Below, one piece after another: positions 1-10,879 of a stretch of DNA of 64,000 nt (the stretch's first letter is position 1; the number at the start of each line of letters is the position of its first letter). Source of the DNA: Cryptomeria japonica (Eukaryota; Streptophyta; Pinopsida; Cupressales; Cupressaceae); NCBI RefSeq assembly GCF_030272615.1, contig NC_081415.1, positions 231,579,303-231,643,302 on the forward strand. Direction: 5' to 3'. Below the pieces are notes generated by a model. The model was not told where the DNA came from. It was given only the letters and a program-made list of their open reading frames with translations, and made no database searches. Made by a program: the position numbers and the translations under genes.

Positions 1-432
1 TTGTCAATTTCATAACCAATCTTCGACGCTTTAACCAGGTTTTTCCTCTCCTTCTCCTCCTTGGGGAATTTCTTGATAGCCGCCTCTAAGAATTTATTGT
101 CCCTAGACACCTTGGCCCTTTAGTAGACACCCCAGTGACTTGAGCAATGAATTGCTCGTCAATGTCAAAAGTTCACCCAAAGGGAGAAATCCTCCCATCT
201 TTCCAACCTTTAGCAAATCTGGCTATAATTTTTGAGTCAAAATCATGGAGCCTCTCAAGGTAGGGGGTAACACCTCCCCACTTTAAATTCTCCATATTGT
301 TGCATTGTTTTTTTAACTCCTCACAGTTTATGGGTTCAATCCTCTTTCTTTCTCCACCCATCTTCAAACGGTCACTAAAATTCATAGTCCACGCCACGTG
401 AACCAAAACTAGGGCAAGCACAAGCAATGCAA
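1..432 (-). pseudogene. LINE 3' ORF, type K, partial
   Basis: No known function. This is the reading frame lying 3' of the LINE RNase H fragment at 544-925, as in the plus-strand LINE at 31-37 kb. The open part (173-427) ends in RISPFG, and reading on towards base 1 gives GVTFDIDEQFIAQVTGV. This matches the type K ORF at 35357-35896 in pattern (VTKVTKNWINGSFKIHG then VRFKLDADLIATVTRMP): a basic helix, a G-V-x-F strand and a helix ending in VT. The layout resembles the putative plant transposon protein domains (PF20167-like), which is inference. It is cut by the window edge. Confidence 0.45.
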
Positions 433-543
433 CGAACCCCCAGAAAGCATGAGAAGGGCAATGGAATTAAATTTTGGAAAATCATCTTGCAATCACGCAA
501 CTCCACGCAATAATGGAAATTAATATCAAAACTAACAACCACA

Positions 544-925
544 TCATTGAAAAATGGGGAATTGGACACTCTCTACATGAGTTCTATCATATCTCATCAA
601 GGAATTAGCATCCTTTGGCACATGATCTCCGAACTGCCAAATCACCAACTTATTCACATGAACTCCCTCATTAGCAAATAAATTCGTCACTCTGTTAGTC
701 TCGCTGAAGGCATGAGATATGTATACCTTTTCAAAATATTTTAAAATGTTTAATGATTTATTAACCCAATTTTCAATTGTCCAAGAAGGTTTTTGAATGC
801 CCTGAAGGCATTGTATAATGTTATTCAAGTCTCCTTCTAACCACACCATCTTGCAATTGAGAAGTTTGGCAATGCTTAAACCATGGTAGGCAACAACATC
901 TTCAACAAGGTGGTTTGTCTGTCAT
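544..925 (-). pseudogene. LINE RNase H-like domain, C-terminal part
   Basis: This is the C-terminal half of the RNase H-like domain (RVT_3 type) that ends the pol ORF of plant L1-like LINEs. Visible motifs are VWLEGDLNNIIQCL, where the acidic E-G-D is the usual conserved core, and YISHAFSETNRVTNLFANEG, the terminal helix with the N-x-x-x-D/N-x-L-A-N/K pattern. Intact LINEs use it with the reverse transcriptase during target-primed integration. The N-terminal half of the domain, RT and endonuclease are absent upstream, so this is a truncated relic. It matches the C-terminus of the plus-strand ORF at 34249-34980 over its whole length. Confidence in the family is high; it is not functional. Confidence 0.75.
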
Positions 926-929
926 AAGT

Positions 930-1500
930 TGTGGTGTTGTTGTTGTTGTCATCAAGGTTCAAATTTTATTGGGGTGCTATTGTTGAATGTTTAAATGGGA
1001 ATGAGGTCCCCCATTTGTGACCTCACTAGTTCATAGCTTTGGTTCAAAGTATTTACCCTTCCCCCCTTCCCTGCCCCCCCCTTTCTTTTGTAAGTGCTAT
1101 TAAGAAAGGTGGTGGTGGGTTTTGTATTTTGGTAAAGATTAATGTTAAATATAAAATATAGAAAAAAAATATAAGATATTAGGAAGTTTCAATTTGTCAG
1201 GACTAATCATTATGTATATAATGTAAACTCCATAGAACATCTAAAATAAAATAATATATCAAATGATATTTTATTAAATTTATAAGGTAATGATATTAAA
1301 AAACATTCCATATAATATATCATAATATCAGTAATTGATATTTTATTAGATTTAGAAGGTAATGATAATAAAAAACATTCCATATAATATATCATAATAT
1401 CACTTACTAATATTATATATTATAATATAATAATTATTAAAATAAATTAAAAATTAAACATATAATCTATTAGTAAAATGAATTAAATATATAATGTAAA
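930..1500. repeat. AT-rich spacer with 72-bp tandem duplication
   Basis: No gene is visible. After a poly-C stretch near 1066-1082 the sequence becomes very AT-rich. A unit starting GATATTTTATTARATTTA at 1265 recurs at 1337, a 72-bp period with two copies running to about 1402. Each unit contains CATTCCATATAATATATC. The AT-rich block from about 1315 upward is shared, in inverted orientation, with 44.13-44.33 kb. Confidence 0.7.
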
Positions 1501-2370
1501 TGTAATTTCAAAACTTGCATTGATATTTCATTTTTTTTATCAATAATTTTTGTATTGTATTACTTGGAAATAAAATAGTACAAATATGCAAGTATAGGTG
1601 GTATAGTAAAACCACTAGAGTTCTGCCATCGCAAAAAATAACCCCAAAACCACCATTCCCAACAAAAAACAAAACCCTATTACATGCAGAAACCCCACAA
1701 TTCCAATTCGGCCTACCAAAATTGTTAGCAGACATCCCCTCGTACATACAAAGTTGGGGGAAAAAAGGACATGGAACAAAAAGATACAAACAGACAACAC
1801 CAAACACCACTGACCATAGCAGGATTAACCCAGAAGTGGCCTGTACTTCGAGTCATCATAGAATTCTGAGAGTCGCTTTATTTCTTGGGTAGTCTTGGGT
1901 CTCGGCCGCAACTCTCAACCCACCTCTACTCGTGCCACTTCATGAAGGACCCTTAAAACCTCATCAAACTGCATCAACCTTATGAATATTTTGAAGGTCT
2001 GCCACTTGCGCCAAACAAGAGCTCTGCATCTTGTCTTCAAATCATCATCAGCGCATTGAATGAGTGGTAGCAGTGCCATCGGACCAACCACCCCTGCCTC
2101 AGGAACAATGCCCACCTTCGGGACCACAAGAGCACACACACTATCCAGATTTAACAGGTAGTTTAAATCAATTACAACTCTCAGGGCATTTTTTACCTTG
2201 TTCACCTTGTCCTCAAACTGGAAACCCCAAGCAGAAATCAATGAATATGCCTCCATGTTCGTCCTGTAACGATGACCTACATGGACAATTTCCTCTCCCA
2301 GCAGCATTTTCACAATCTCGTACAGTCGCTCATCCTTAAACAAGAACAAACCTTTCAGCCTCCTATCTGT
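1315..2370 (-). repeat. Arm of long inverted repeat (partner 43.34-44.33 kb)
   Basis: Read on the minus strand, this block matches the plus strand at about 43345-44325 through coding and non-coding sequence alike: the type L ORF, the region after its stop, the A-rich stretch GATAAAAAAAATGAAATATC, and AT-rich DNA beyond it. Because the match continues past the A-rich stretch, the two copies were duplicated as a larger unit rather than as independent LINE 3' ends. They lie about 42 kb apart in opposite orientation. Confidence 0.75.
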
Positions 2371-2529
2371 AAATCGTCCGAGAAATGGGACTAATTTCTT
2401 ATCAGTATGGAAGGAGAAATTGACTTCTATGCTGCTTAAGAAACCCAAGACAACACTACAAGTGCAAACACTATGATACCAATAAAATGGCAATCCAACT
2501 ACACTTCGTGACCTATCCAATTCACCCAA
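1915..2529 (-). pseudogene. Type L ORF, LINE-associated, unknown function
   Basis: No family was recognised. The 204-residue frame carries a block RRLKGLFLFKDERLYEIVK, then MLLGEEIVHVGHRYRTNMEA, then NYLLNLDSVCALVVPKVGI, and ends in a basic W-R-K-W helix with LHEVARVEVG. The same order of motifs occurs at 41540-42124 (-), 43330-43815 (+) and 45663-46261 (+). The copy at 45.7 kb sits directly downstream of a LINE RNase H domain, so this is probably the 3' ORF of a LINE lineage. The first ~45 residues have no counterpart in the 43.3-kb copy and may be read-in from flanking DNA. Its state in vivo cannot be judged. Confidence 0.5.
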
Positions 2530-2699
2530 GCTTTAAACACCTCGCACTCAATTCTGACATCCAACAGGGGTGGTCGTCAACATTATCACAAACTCTGCCA
2601 TCATTCCTCTGCATGTACTAGTTCAGCCGCACAATTCATTTGCACAAGTCAGCATTAAAGTCACCTAAATGTTAACCATTCAGTAGCGTGCATACGATA

Positions 2700-2945
2700 A
2701 GACAATATCATTGCATATTTGTTGTCAGTTGTCGTGGGTCCCATCATACATAGGATTTTTGCCACCCAAATGCCACGTCACCTAACACTTCATTGTCCCA
2801 TGGGCCATAGCCTTTCTTTCATGTCGGTGTTCAAGGACACATGTTTCTGGTAGAAGTTTGCAAAAAAATTATTGTTCCCACATTCGGCCCGAAGTACACC
2901 TTACACCATTGATCTATGCTCATCCAACGGACGACGGTATTTGTT
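2700..2945 (-). repeat. Dispersed repeat shared with 46.77-47.15 kb
   Basis: Read on the minus strand this block contains, in order, TACCGTCGTCCGTTGGATGA, GCAAACTTCTACCAGAAAC, ATGGCCCATGGGACAATGAA, GTTAGGTGACGTGGCATTTG and ATGATGGGACCCACGACAAC. All have close matches on the plus strand at 46774-47150, where the unit is tandemly duplicated with a 223-bp period. Here it lies upstream (minus sense) of the type L ORF. It may be a promoter or 5'UTR monomer of the element, but no core promoter was identified. Confidence 0.65.
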
Positions 2946-2949
2946 CCCG

Positions 2950-3530
2950 AAATTATATATAAAGAATAATAGTATTTAAAATGTTAATAAATAGTTTTTA
3001 TATTATATTGATTGTATTTTATTTTTTAATATGTTAAAACTTATAATGGTAATATATAGTTAAAAGTATTCCCAATATTTATAATAGTCATATTCAACGT
3101 AGTGACTATAAATTAATTTGTTTAAACAAAAATGGATTAAAAAGATTTAGAATAAAGCAATATACTTCAAAATAAATATAAAATAAATTAATATATTTAC
3201 TTTATTATCATTAATTATAATTATAATTATAAATTACAAGCATCATATGATATAAATATTTTAAACGCATTTATATATAAGATATTAAATATATTTCCAT
3301 CTTTAAAATCTTACATTTAATAAAATTTTAACTTTTATTTAACAAAATATTTTATTTTATTTAAGAAGTGTATTATTTAATTCTAGATATTTATTAATGT
3401 ATAACATTTATATTAAAATTTAAAAAATTTATATCAAAATATGCAAATTAAATTTCTATAATCTTTAACTTTTTTAAAAAAATTTGCAATTCAAAGACTA
3501 CAAAAAATTATCCCCAAACTTCAACATGTA
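2950..3530. other. AT-rich spacer, nothing recognised
   Basis: The stretch is strongly AT-rich, with long runs of A/T and only scattered G/C. No coding frame, terminal repeat or RNA gene was seen. It separates the LINE-derived block from the eL22 relic. Confidence 0.6.
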
Positions 3531-3691
3531 AGCTCTCTACCTAGATAGTAGAGGTAAACAACCTGCCAAAATAGAAGCAAACAAAATAAACACAAATCTA
3601 GCATGATATTTATGACAGAATTGCAACAGGGGACTCTTTATAGTTAAAAAAATCAGTATCACTTACACCTAAATACTGACAAAACATAAAT

Positions 3692-3880
3692 TTAATCTTC
3701 ATCCTCTGCCTCGTTCTCAACAATGTTGAAATAACGTAGCTCATAGACATTGTGATCCTTATTGGATGCTATCACTCATAGCCAATCCCTGACATTATGC
3801 GTTTTCAAATACTTCTTTGTCAAGCACTTCAAATATCTTTTAGAAAAGGTCGTCTCAGAAGTGACACTGAGTTTGTTCTT
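3692..3880 (-). pseudogene. RPL22: Ribosomal protein eL22 (RPL22) pseudogene, C-terminal part
   Basis: eL22 is a small basic protein of the cytosolic 60S subunit that contacts 28S rRNA. On the minus strand the frame reads [20 protein letters not shown], then RDWL, a stop codon, then VIASNKDHNVYELRYFNIVE and an acidic NEAEDED tail with a stop at 3692-3694. This is the conserved C-terminal half of plant eL22, including the K-R-Y-L-K-x-L-T-K-K-Y-L-K helix and the terminal acidic tail. The stop inside the expected R-V-I-A segment shows it is dead. Upstream (about 3880-4010) the match fades, and the N-terminal half was not found. No intron can be seen within the part recognised, so a processed or truncated origin is possible. 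Confidence 0.8.
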
Positions 3881-3989
3881 TAACTTTAGATAAGAAATTA
3901 GAATAGGCCTACTATGTTCGACACTATCTTCCCTCCTTTAATTACTATCCCATATCTGGAATCTTCTAATACCAACTTGTGCTCAAAAT

Positions 3990-5300
3990 GGAATTTCCCT
4001 TTCTCTCTCCTTGAGATTTAATTTAATGAGATTTGGCATTTGTTTAAAATTTTATATTATTTCATGGTGAAAATTAAATTTTATATCCACACAAATTAAT
4101 AACTATTTAAGCTATTTCAAAACATAATGATTATCCTAAGTATCCTGCCATGGCAGGAACTAATAATACAATGAAATAGAAAGAATTTTTAAATCCATAA
4201 AAAACAAACTGAAACGAACTAGAATTTGCAAAATTTTCATTAATACGTTGTGCAAATTTACAATTTTCGACTATTGGAGTTCCTGTCCCTCCAAACTTTA
4301 AAGCCAAAATGAGGGAGGTTATGAGGAAATAGCCAAAGCAACAAAACTACTAGGGGCTAGAGCACTGGCAGTGGACGATGGACTAGTGGTATCCAAAAAA
4401 ACCAAGACAAAAAATTGAAACCCTTGATGGGTAACCCTAAGGATCTTGTGTTTTGTCTAAGTAGAATTCTTCAGAGATGAGAAGCCCTGAGAATTCTTCG
4501 AGCCATCTGTAGTCTTGAAATTCATCCAAGAGAAACCATTTCCGGAGTAAATCCCTACCAATCCATGCCCATTTCCTATGTCATGTCAACTACTCAGCAT
4601 TTAGGTTCAAAAGAAAAGGTTGCCTGGTCACATTTTGGTCAGGGACACTAATACATTTGGCCTCAAATTCCGACAGAGGTTTCCAATGGACAAGGCTTTT
4701 TGTGATCAAATGTGATTTTTTTTTTTTTAAATGCTTGATAACGTCGAAATGTCGATGATGTTTTACGATAAAGCTCGTGTTAGTCGAAATTCTGATGGCC
4801 AAAGGCATTATTAAAAAAAAAAAGAAAAAAAGTGCGGGTTCATTTGAAAACCACGCGTGACGGATTGAATTAACTCTCGACTTCCTCTGCCTCTGCCAAT
4901 TCCTTTGTTTCTTTTGCCTCTTCCTCTGCCTCTACAAATTGGGTTGTCTAGCAGGTGATATTGAAGGATTGATTTTGTAGTCTGTAGGGTATCAAACTAT
5001 TGGAGATGGTGAAATTCCCGTAGATTTTTTGCATGCCTGTAAATTCCCGTGGACTTGCAGGTTGTGTGTTTGAATCATCTAAAGTTGGTTGCAGACAAGT
5101 TCATTTCAGAGTGTGTGTCTCATAAATTTGAGCTTGTCATCCTACCGATATATTCTCATTTATTTGTTTTTCTTTACTTTCCTAATGCTGCAGTTCCTAG
5201 TTATTGAAAAGTCTTCCAATTATTGATTATGTTAGATAAAGGCTAAAAGTATTGTATAACAATTAAAAAATAAGTAAACCCTATTTACTACACTAGAATC
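3990..5300. other. Spacer without recognised genes
   Basis: No convincing coding sequence was found. There are short A-runs near 4810-4830 and a CT-rich stretch around 4880-4940 (repeated CCTCTGCC). The short minus-strand frame at 4590-4808 has no recognisable motif and is probably chance. Confidence 0.4.
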
Positions 5301-6106
5301 TATTTGCTTGCTTGTAAATGAATGTTTATAAAGTAGCGATTGTATGAATTAGAAATATGATTTCTTAATGAAACTTCCTTTGGAAATACTTGATTCAAAT
5401 ATATAAAGTCAGTAAAAGACCAATGTCTTGATTCTTTACTGGTTTCATATCATTTTAAATGAAAAATCCTACATTTAACCTCAGAGACAGTTTTAATAAC
5501 TTGTTAATGTAACAAGACCATCATCTCAAAGGCTTCCATATGATTTGCAATTAAAATGTGACATCCTGTTAGTCTTACTGAATTTAACTTTACTTTGAAA
5601 GACCAATAAGACAATTTGAATTTTTCCAACCAATCCTTCAAACTAATATTCAAACTGAAAAAAAATCTTAATTACAACAACATAAGATTGCACAATGAAA
5701 CAACCTATTTAAATAGATTTATCCAAGGAACTGATCAATCCATTGAAAAGATAGATATCATCATGAATGAGAAACACTTGAATCTTTATATTGAAAATAA
5801 AATACTTAAACCAATTGATTTTAATGCATATCCTCCATCAACTTGGTACTTTCAGTCAACGAGTTCATAAGAAAATGCATAGAGATTGTCTTGATAAAAA
5901 AAACTATAAACTTGTGATATCTATCTCTCCTAAACGATCCTCCACATATAGATGAGGATTTAGTTGAAAAAATGAAAGGGCGTACCCTTTCATTAAACTA
6001 AAATTAACAAAACACTAACTAGAAACTAATTACCTAAAAACTGCCCTAACAAACTAAAACTATAAAATACAAAGTCGCATCTTTAAACATGTTTTGATAT
6101 CTATGG

Positions 6107-7858
6107 CTAGTCTCCAAGCATCTGATCGCACTTCTGAATGTGCTTCAGATATACCTCCGATTTGTAGGTATCTGCATCGTAGATAATATCCCTGACCACA
6201 ATCTCCAAAGTGATGAAGTTTTCCATCTGCTCGATTGTGTATGTCATGTCAAGTACATCAAACCGGACAATGTTAAGGGAAGCACTGAGAAGACTTTGGC
6301 ACTCCACAATCCATTTATCCTTATCCTTAATTTGTCCATTCTTATCTTCAATTTATGGAAAACCATGTTGTACTATTTCCTTACATTCATTAAATTAATT
6401 TTGCAATTATGTGTCAAAGTCTTCATGCTTTTTCAACAGCTTTTGTATTCCTTTAATGACTTCAGCATCTGTATTGGCCATTGTCTTATCATGCAATAGA
6501 GTTCCTAGTCTGTTATAAATCCGATTGTGAGATATTGCATTATCCATATTCTTTTGATAAACAACCCAAAAATCTTCAAGGAAACCCTGCAATTTTTCAA
6601 ATCTCTTAGTCAATATAACAAAGGTTGTGTCAGCCCTCACACTCCCCATTTGCCTTTTCAACTTTTTATTTTCAATTGCACTTCCTCACATTTATTTTTC
6701 CACTGAGACCCATAATGAATTTGTGGCACAGGCTGTCCTCTTTTTTAACAATTCTTCATATAATCCCTTGTATTGGTCTCTTTCTTTGATTACTTTGACC
6801 AATTGTGCTTTATTAAATTTTGAAATATCAATACCCATATCAGCAGTAACAATGGGATCTACTTCACCAACTTTCAATTTCATCATGTGACCAAAGGCTT
6901 TATCCACATCAATGATTTTTGGCCTCTTATTTGGAGGGTAAAGAGCCCATAAAAGAAAAGCCTCTTCATTCTGGTCAAATCTAGAGCCGACATACACATC
7001 ATTTACCCCTTGAATATCCAATTTAAAATCCTTATTCTCAGAATGTAACATGCTATCAGAAATAAATGATGCACTCATGTCCCATCCTGGAAAGATGATG
7101 ATGCCTGCTTCACTAAGAAGTTGTCTTCCCCTTTGAGGGGTTATAGTGGTCAATTCTAAACTGATTTCTTCCTTTAGTTTCCCCAACAATTCTGATTCTT
7201 TTTCAGGGGTTACATTTGGGATAGAGTCTCTCATTTTTTTCCCTTTGAAATTATATAAAAACGATTTAAATTTTTTTGACTTAATAAAAACATCATCAGA
7301 CACAAAGGTAGAATGCACATCGTATCTTGCATCACTATGGGTGTTCAACCTGGCAACAATTTTCTCTTGCAAGTCTGACTCTTCTGTTGTGTCTTGTGCT
7401 TGATGCCTAGATACCACCTCATCTTCTTCAAACTCACCTTCACTCTCTTCTTCTTTAGTTTCCATTTCTTGCAATCTCTTTTACTTTTCTTCCAATTTCT
7501 TATTTAATTCATCAATGGTCATTTGGGCCTCTTCCTCCTCCATGTTTCTAAACATGTCCTCTTCTTCCAAGTAAACATGAATATAATCTCCCAGATTTTG
7601 ACTTTTCTTGTAATTGTAAATATATCCTTCAAGGTCATAATTGACCCTAGCAACATATTTGAACAAATTTTATTCTTCAATCAGTTTCCTATCAATGTCT
7701 TCATAAGCCTTTGTTGATACAATGGTAAAATCCCCCAAACTAAGAGTCCCAGGTAGGAAATTCTGCTTATGCATACCTCCAAAATGTTTGGCATTCGAAA
7801 CACTTAACTGTCTCACAATATCCAGATAAGCAATTCTATCTGGTACAAGTTTTGGCAA
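6107..7858 (-). pseudogene. Family A protein, C-terminal two-thirds
   Basis: The function is unknown. One reading frame continues through in-frame stops, including those at 7670, 7481 and 6692, from MPKLVPDRIAYLDIVRQL to KHIQKCDQMLGD. Regions in order: a block AYLDIVRQLSVSNAKHF...SLGDFTIVSTKAY; an acidic linker with Q-rich and E-rich parts (about 7330-7560); a conserved core with ITPQRGRQLLSEAGIIIFPG, DIQGVNDVYVGSRFDQNEE and LWALYPPNKRPKIIDVDKAF; then a helical C-terminus. Copy 2 (29276-30396) keeps the same motifs with conservative changes, which suggests that the protein was once under selection. Family B shows the same I/L-D/E-Y/I-V-R-Q-L then G-x-F-T block. No enzyme motif was recognised. 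Confidence 0.55.
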
Positions 7859-8255
7859 TAGATGTGGGGTTCCTTCGAAACCATAAATCCCTAAGCAAGT
7901 AAAATCCTTGTGAACAAGCCATCGCCCCAGTTGTGATTGACAATAACTCTTTCATAAAAAACAACAGGTCTAAGTAATCTTTTAACTTCAGTGGAAATAG
8001 ATCCTTCACACGGGACACCATACATCCGGTATAATGACTTTACTATTGTCTCTTCAAACTTCATGTAGTTTGATTTCATATATCATGAATCCCAAACTGA
8101 TGTCCACATATGTATTGTTTGTTCTTTACCTGCTCTGTCCACTATGTTCAATTTTAAATTCATTGGCCACATACCCTTAAATCTTCCATAAAATCAAATC
8201 AAATGCATTAACAATGAGTAAAACTTGAAAGTGGGCTCCCTATTATCTCTGAGTT

Positions 8256-9044
8256 TCAAGAAACCTTAATGTAATTTTTTACAACATAAGTAGCATAATC
8301 AAAGGGTCTTGGCTCATACATTTGTACATTTGTTGCTAACACTAGCGGATCAATATTAGCTACATTAGGGACCTCTATACCTCCAACCTGTCTGCATGAC
8401 ATATAGGTGTATTGTAAGTAGTGTCTAAAAATGTCCATGTTGAATGGGGGACCATCCTCTTCAGTTAGAATGCCCTTCTCAACCCTGTGGAAAGCTAAGT
8501 TCCACCCTTTATAAGTAGTATCCATTTTAACAAATTCCTCCTCTAGTTCTTCAAACGACAAGGGTACATCAAGGTTAGGGTCTAAGCTAAAAAATTCATC
8601 TATGGTGCCACGACTAAATCTGATAAACACTTCGCCATTTGGAAACTGAATGCATCTCTTCACAGAATTTTAATTTTTTACCAAGACTTCCATCAATCTG
8701 ATATTTACGAAAACATTTGGAACAACTAGTTTACCTAAGCTGGTTATCCACGGGTTACAAATTGGCACTTCTCTGTCCTTTCTTAGAAAATGAAACAGGA
8801 AGAGTTCATAACCTCTCACCTTTGTCCACACATCTCCAAGCCCTTTAAACCTTTCCTCAAGCTGGTCTTTTCTGGGCAAATGTTGTTTCGACCTCCTTGA
8901 TTTTGGGCCCGGGGACTGCAATTGATCAATGATATCTTGATTCAGTTTCCATGCAGGAGGGACTTCCGTTGTTTTGGATTTTTTAGACGTGGATTCAGAG
9001 CCCTTAACACTCCTCTTTCTTCCTGATGAACTTGCAGCCTCCAT
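8256..9044 (-). pseudogene. Family A protein, N-terminal part
   Basis: The function is unknown. The likely start is the Met at 9044, giving MEAASSSGRKRSVKGSE, a basic and possibly nuclear-targeting N-terminus. An upstream in-frame Met lies at 9077. Motifs in order are KLNQDIIDQLQ, PKSRRSKQHL, GDVWTKVRGYELFLFHFLRK, NPWITSLGKLVVPNVFVNIR, then after a stop (8670-8672) KRCIQFPNGEVFIRFSRGTI, DEFFSLDPNL, HYLQYTYMSCRQVGGIEVPN and PRPFDYATYVVKN. In copy 2 the codon at the stop position is a Tyr. Downstream (8255-7859) the frame is shifted and broken but still aligns with copy 2. The pattern resembles plant transposon-associated 'mobile' domains (PF20167-like); this is inference only. Confidence 0.55.
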
Positions 9045-9179
9045 GATGCGTGATGAATTGTGAGCAATAATTCTCACCTTGTGTGTTTTTTACTAAAATG
9101 CAACCTGCATTTGGTTCTTAATTTGCCTCATGTGAGCCATCAATCTACTCAATTGCACGCATTAAATATAGGTTGCTTT

Positions 9180-9725
9180 GGTTTCAGTTTTGAATTGTAT
9201 CTGTAACGACTCATCGGTATATGCTTTCTCGACGAATTAATCCCTTGGCACCATCGACAATATTTCATTCCTTAAGTCACTTTGTTTTTTATCGGTGTGC
9301 ATCTTCCCGAGCCCTCCATCGGGTATCGGCATAACCTTGAGTAGCCTCTACCGATAGTTACTTTTTCCCCAATGAATCTCCTGCTCTATTGTTTCCATCG
9401 GGCATCGAGATAGCTTGAAATGTTACACCCCGATCTCTTTAAGTTGTACCAATGACTAAGGCTTCTCTTACTATCGATGTAAGTCTTACCGATAGCCTTA
9501 TCGGCTATCGGCAAGATAGCAATTCACATGTTCCGATAGTGAAAGTCACGCCGATGACACTTTAGTAATGACTCGGTTGGTGTATATCCTCCCGATGTGT
9601 CTATCGGGTATCGGGATAACTCCTATCTCCTTTTAGCGATAGTTAATCACTTCCTGATGACCTTTGGCTTTGCTAGGGTGCTTTCTTTGGGGTAGGCTAC
9701 ACCGATGGTTTGATTTGCAGACTTG
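9180..9725. repeat. ATCGG/CCGAT-rich degenerate repeat block, copy 1
   Basis: Short motifs of the form ATCGGTAT, TACCGATA, ATCGGGTATCGGGATAAC and GGCTATCGGCAAGA recur every few tens of bases on both strands. The block lies just upstream of the family A ORF. A diverged copy occupies the same position in copy 2 (38340-39279): compare GTAAGTCTTACCGATAGCC here with ATAAGTCTTACTGATACCC there. Position and dense palindromic motifs suggest a 5' regulatory or terminal region of the element. Confidence 0.65.
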
Positions 9726-9729
9726 TGGA

Positions 9730-10069
9730 GTTCTAATGGACTTCTTCCATTTTTATTCCACTTCTAGACATCAATACTCTCTTGTTTCTTAAAGAAAATG
9801 GAGAACTAAATGGTACTAATATTAACAAGCTACATACTCATCATGAGTAATGAGAAATAAACAAGCTTGTCAAGCTTGAAATCAATGTGTAAGGCTAACT
9901 GAGCCATTTTGTCAAAAGTTGTCAAATAGTCCTATTCAGGTCCTGATTGTTCAAATAATGTAAATGTACCCATGGAAGGGTAATAAAGGTTTAATATGTT
10001 ATTTTGATTCCATTCTAAGGTGTTCAAAGTATCTAAGTAATGTTTAGTGGTCATTCATGTCAAAAGGCA
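9730..10069. other. Unannotated flank left of the copia insertion
   Basis: No gene was recognised. The target sequence of the copia insertion ends in AAAGT at 10070-10074 and resumes with AAAGT at 16661. The sequence reads like non-coding or LTR-type DNA (for example GTCAAAAGTTGTCAAATAG), continuous with the block at 16666-17100. Confidence 0.4.
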
Positions 10070-10074
10070 AAAGT

Positions 10075-10715
10075 TGTGAGATTTTGAGAGAAGCGAGAAT
10101 TGAGCCAAGATCTGATGTCGGTCGTAGATCACATGCAACTCCTTACACAATGGATGATCGAAGATCAAAATAGCTGAATGAAGATAATTTCAATATGAGA
10201 GATAAATAGAGACAATGAGGAGAATTTGGAGAAGGCTCTCACCGAGCTATCACTCAACTAACTTGACTAGTGAAGGTGAGAGTATAGTGCTTATTATATA
10301 GAAAAATATAAGCGTATACATCCAAGAGGTGCATTAACTCCTATTCCCCATAAAAAGTGGGAGGTTTTACCTTCTTGGTAAATGCCAAAACATGTGGCAT
10401 AACCTCCTTACATGAAGACAAAAAAGGAGTTGAGAAAGTTGGCACATAAGGCCAAAAGAGGGTGTGAAACCCAACTACCCCATAACCCACTTAGGAAGTG
10501 ACAAAATAGTGGTTATGAGAGGTGGCACAACAAGCCAAAAGAGGGTGTGTAACTCAACTACCCATGTGAGGTGGAGAGTTACACATGTAGCTGAAGTATT
10601 TCACCATGTGTCCTCATATAAACCACTCCTATTAACCTAAGCAAGCTTAAATAATATATGTGTAAGAAAAATAAATACCCCCTAACATAAGGAAAATAAA
10701 AAACCTACACTAACA
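10075..10715 (-). repeat. Copia 3' LTR
   Basis: 641 bp, beginning TGTGAGATTTTGAG on the plus strand and ending CCTACACTAACA. It is preceded by target duplication AAAGT (10070-10074). As the element runs on the minus strand, this is the 3' LTR. It is colinear with the LTR at 16020-16660, with no length difference. Confidence 0.95.
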
Positions 10716-10724
10716 CCCCCCCTT
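10716..10724 (-). promoter_or_regulatory. Polypurine tract of copia element
   Basis: On the minus strand the bases immediately before the 3' LTR read AAGGGGGGG. This is the usual place and composition of the polypurine primer for plus-strand DNA synthesis. Confidence 0.85.
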
Positions 10725-10879
10725 AAGCGTAGCTTAGGTGGGTGAAAATATGGGTCCCGACAAATGCAACCATGTTAGGTACCCATGTACATAGATAGCC
10801 CCCCCAAAAGAAGAAGCCCCCATAAGAGGAATAGCCCCCCCCTAAATAAGGAGAGAAACAAAGAAAGAAGGACTAAGAA

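Larger units (their letters stand above)
5305..9730 (-). mobile_element. Family A element, copy 1 (unclassified)
   Basis: This is a repeated unit with a second copy at 28.44-39.28 kb. On the minus strand it has an ATCGG-rich repeat block (9180-9725), a long broken ORF (about 9044 to 6107), and a 3' non-coding tail (to about 5305) that matches 28440-29275. The tail shares pieces such as AAAGACCAATAAGACA and CATAAGATTGCACA. No LTR, TIR, reverse transcriptase or DDE transposase was seen, so the class is unknown. It could be non-autonomous, or the ORF could come from a gene-like repeat. Ends are approximate, taken from where the copies stop matching. Confidence 0.6.
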
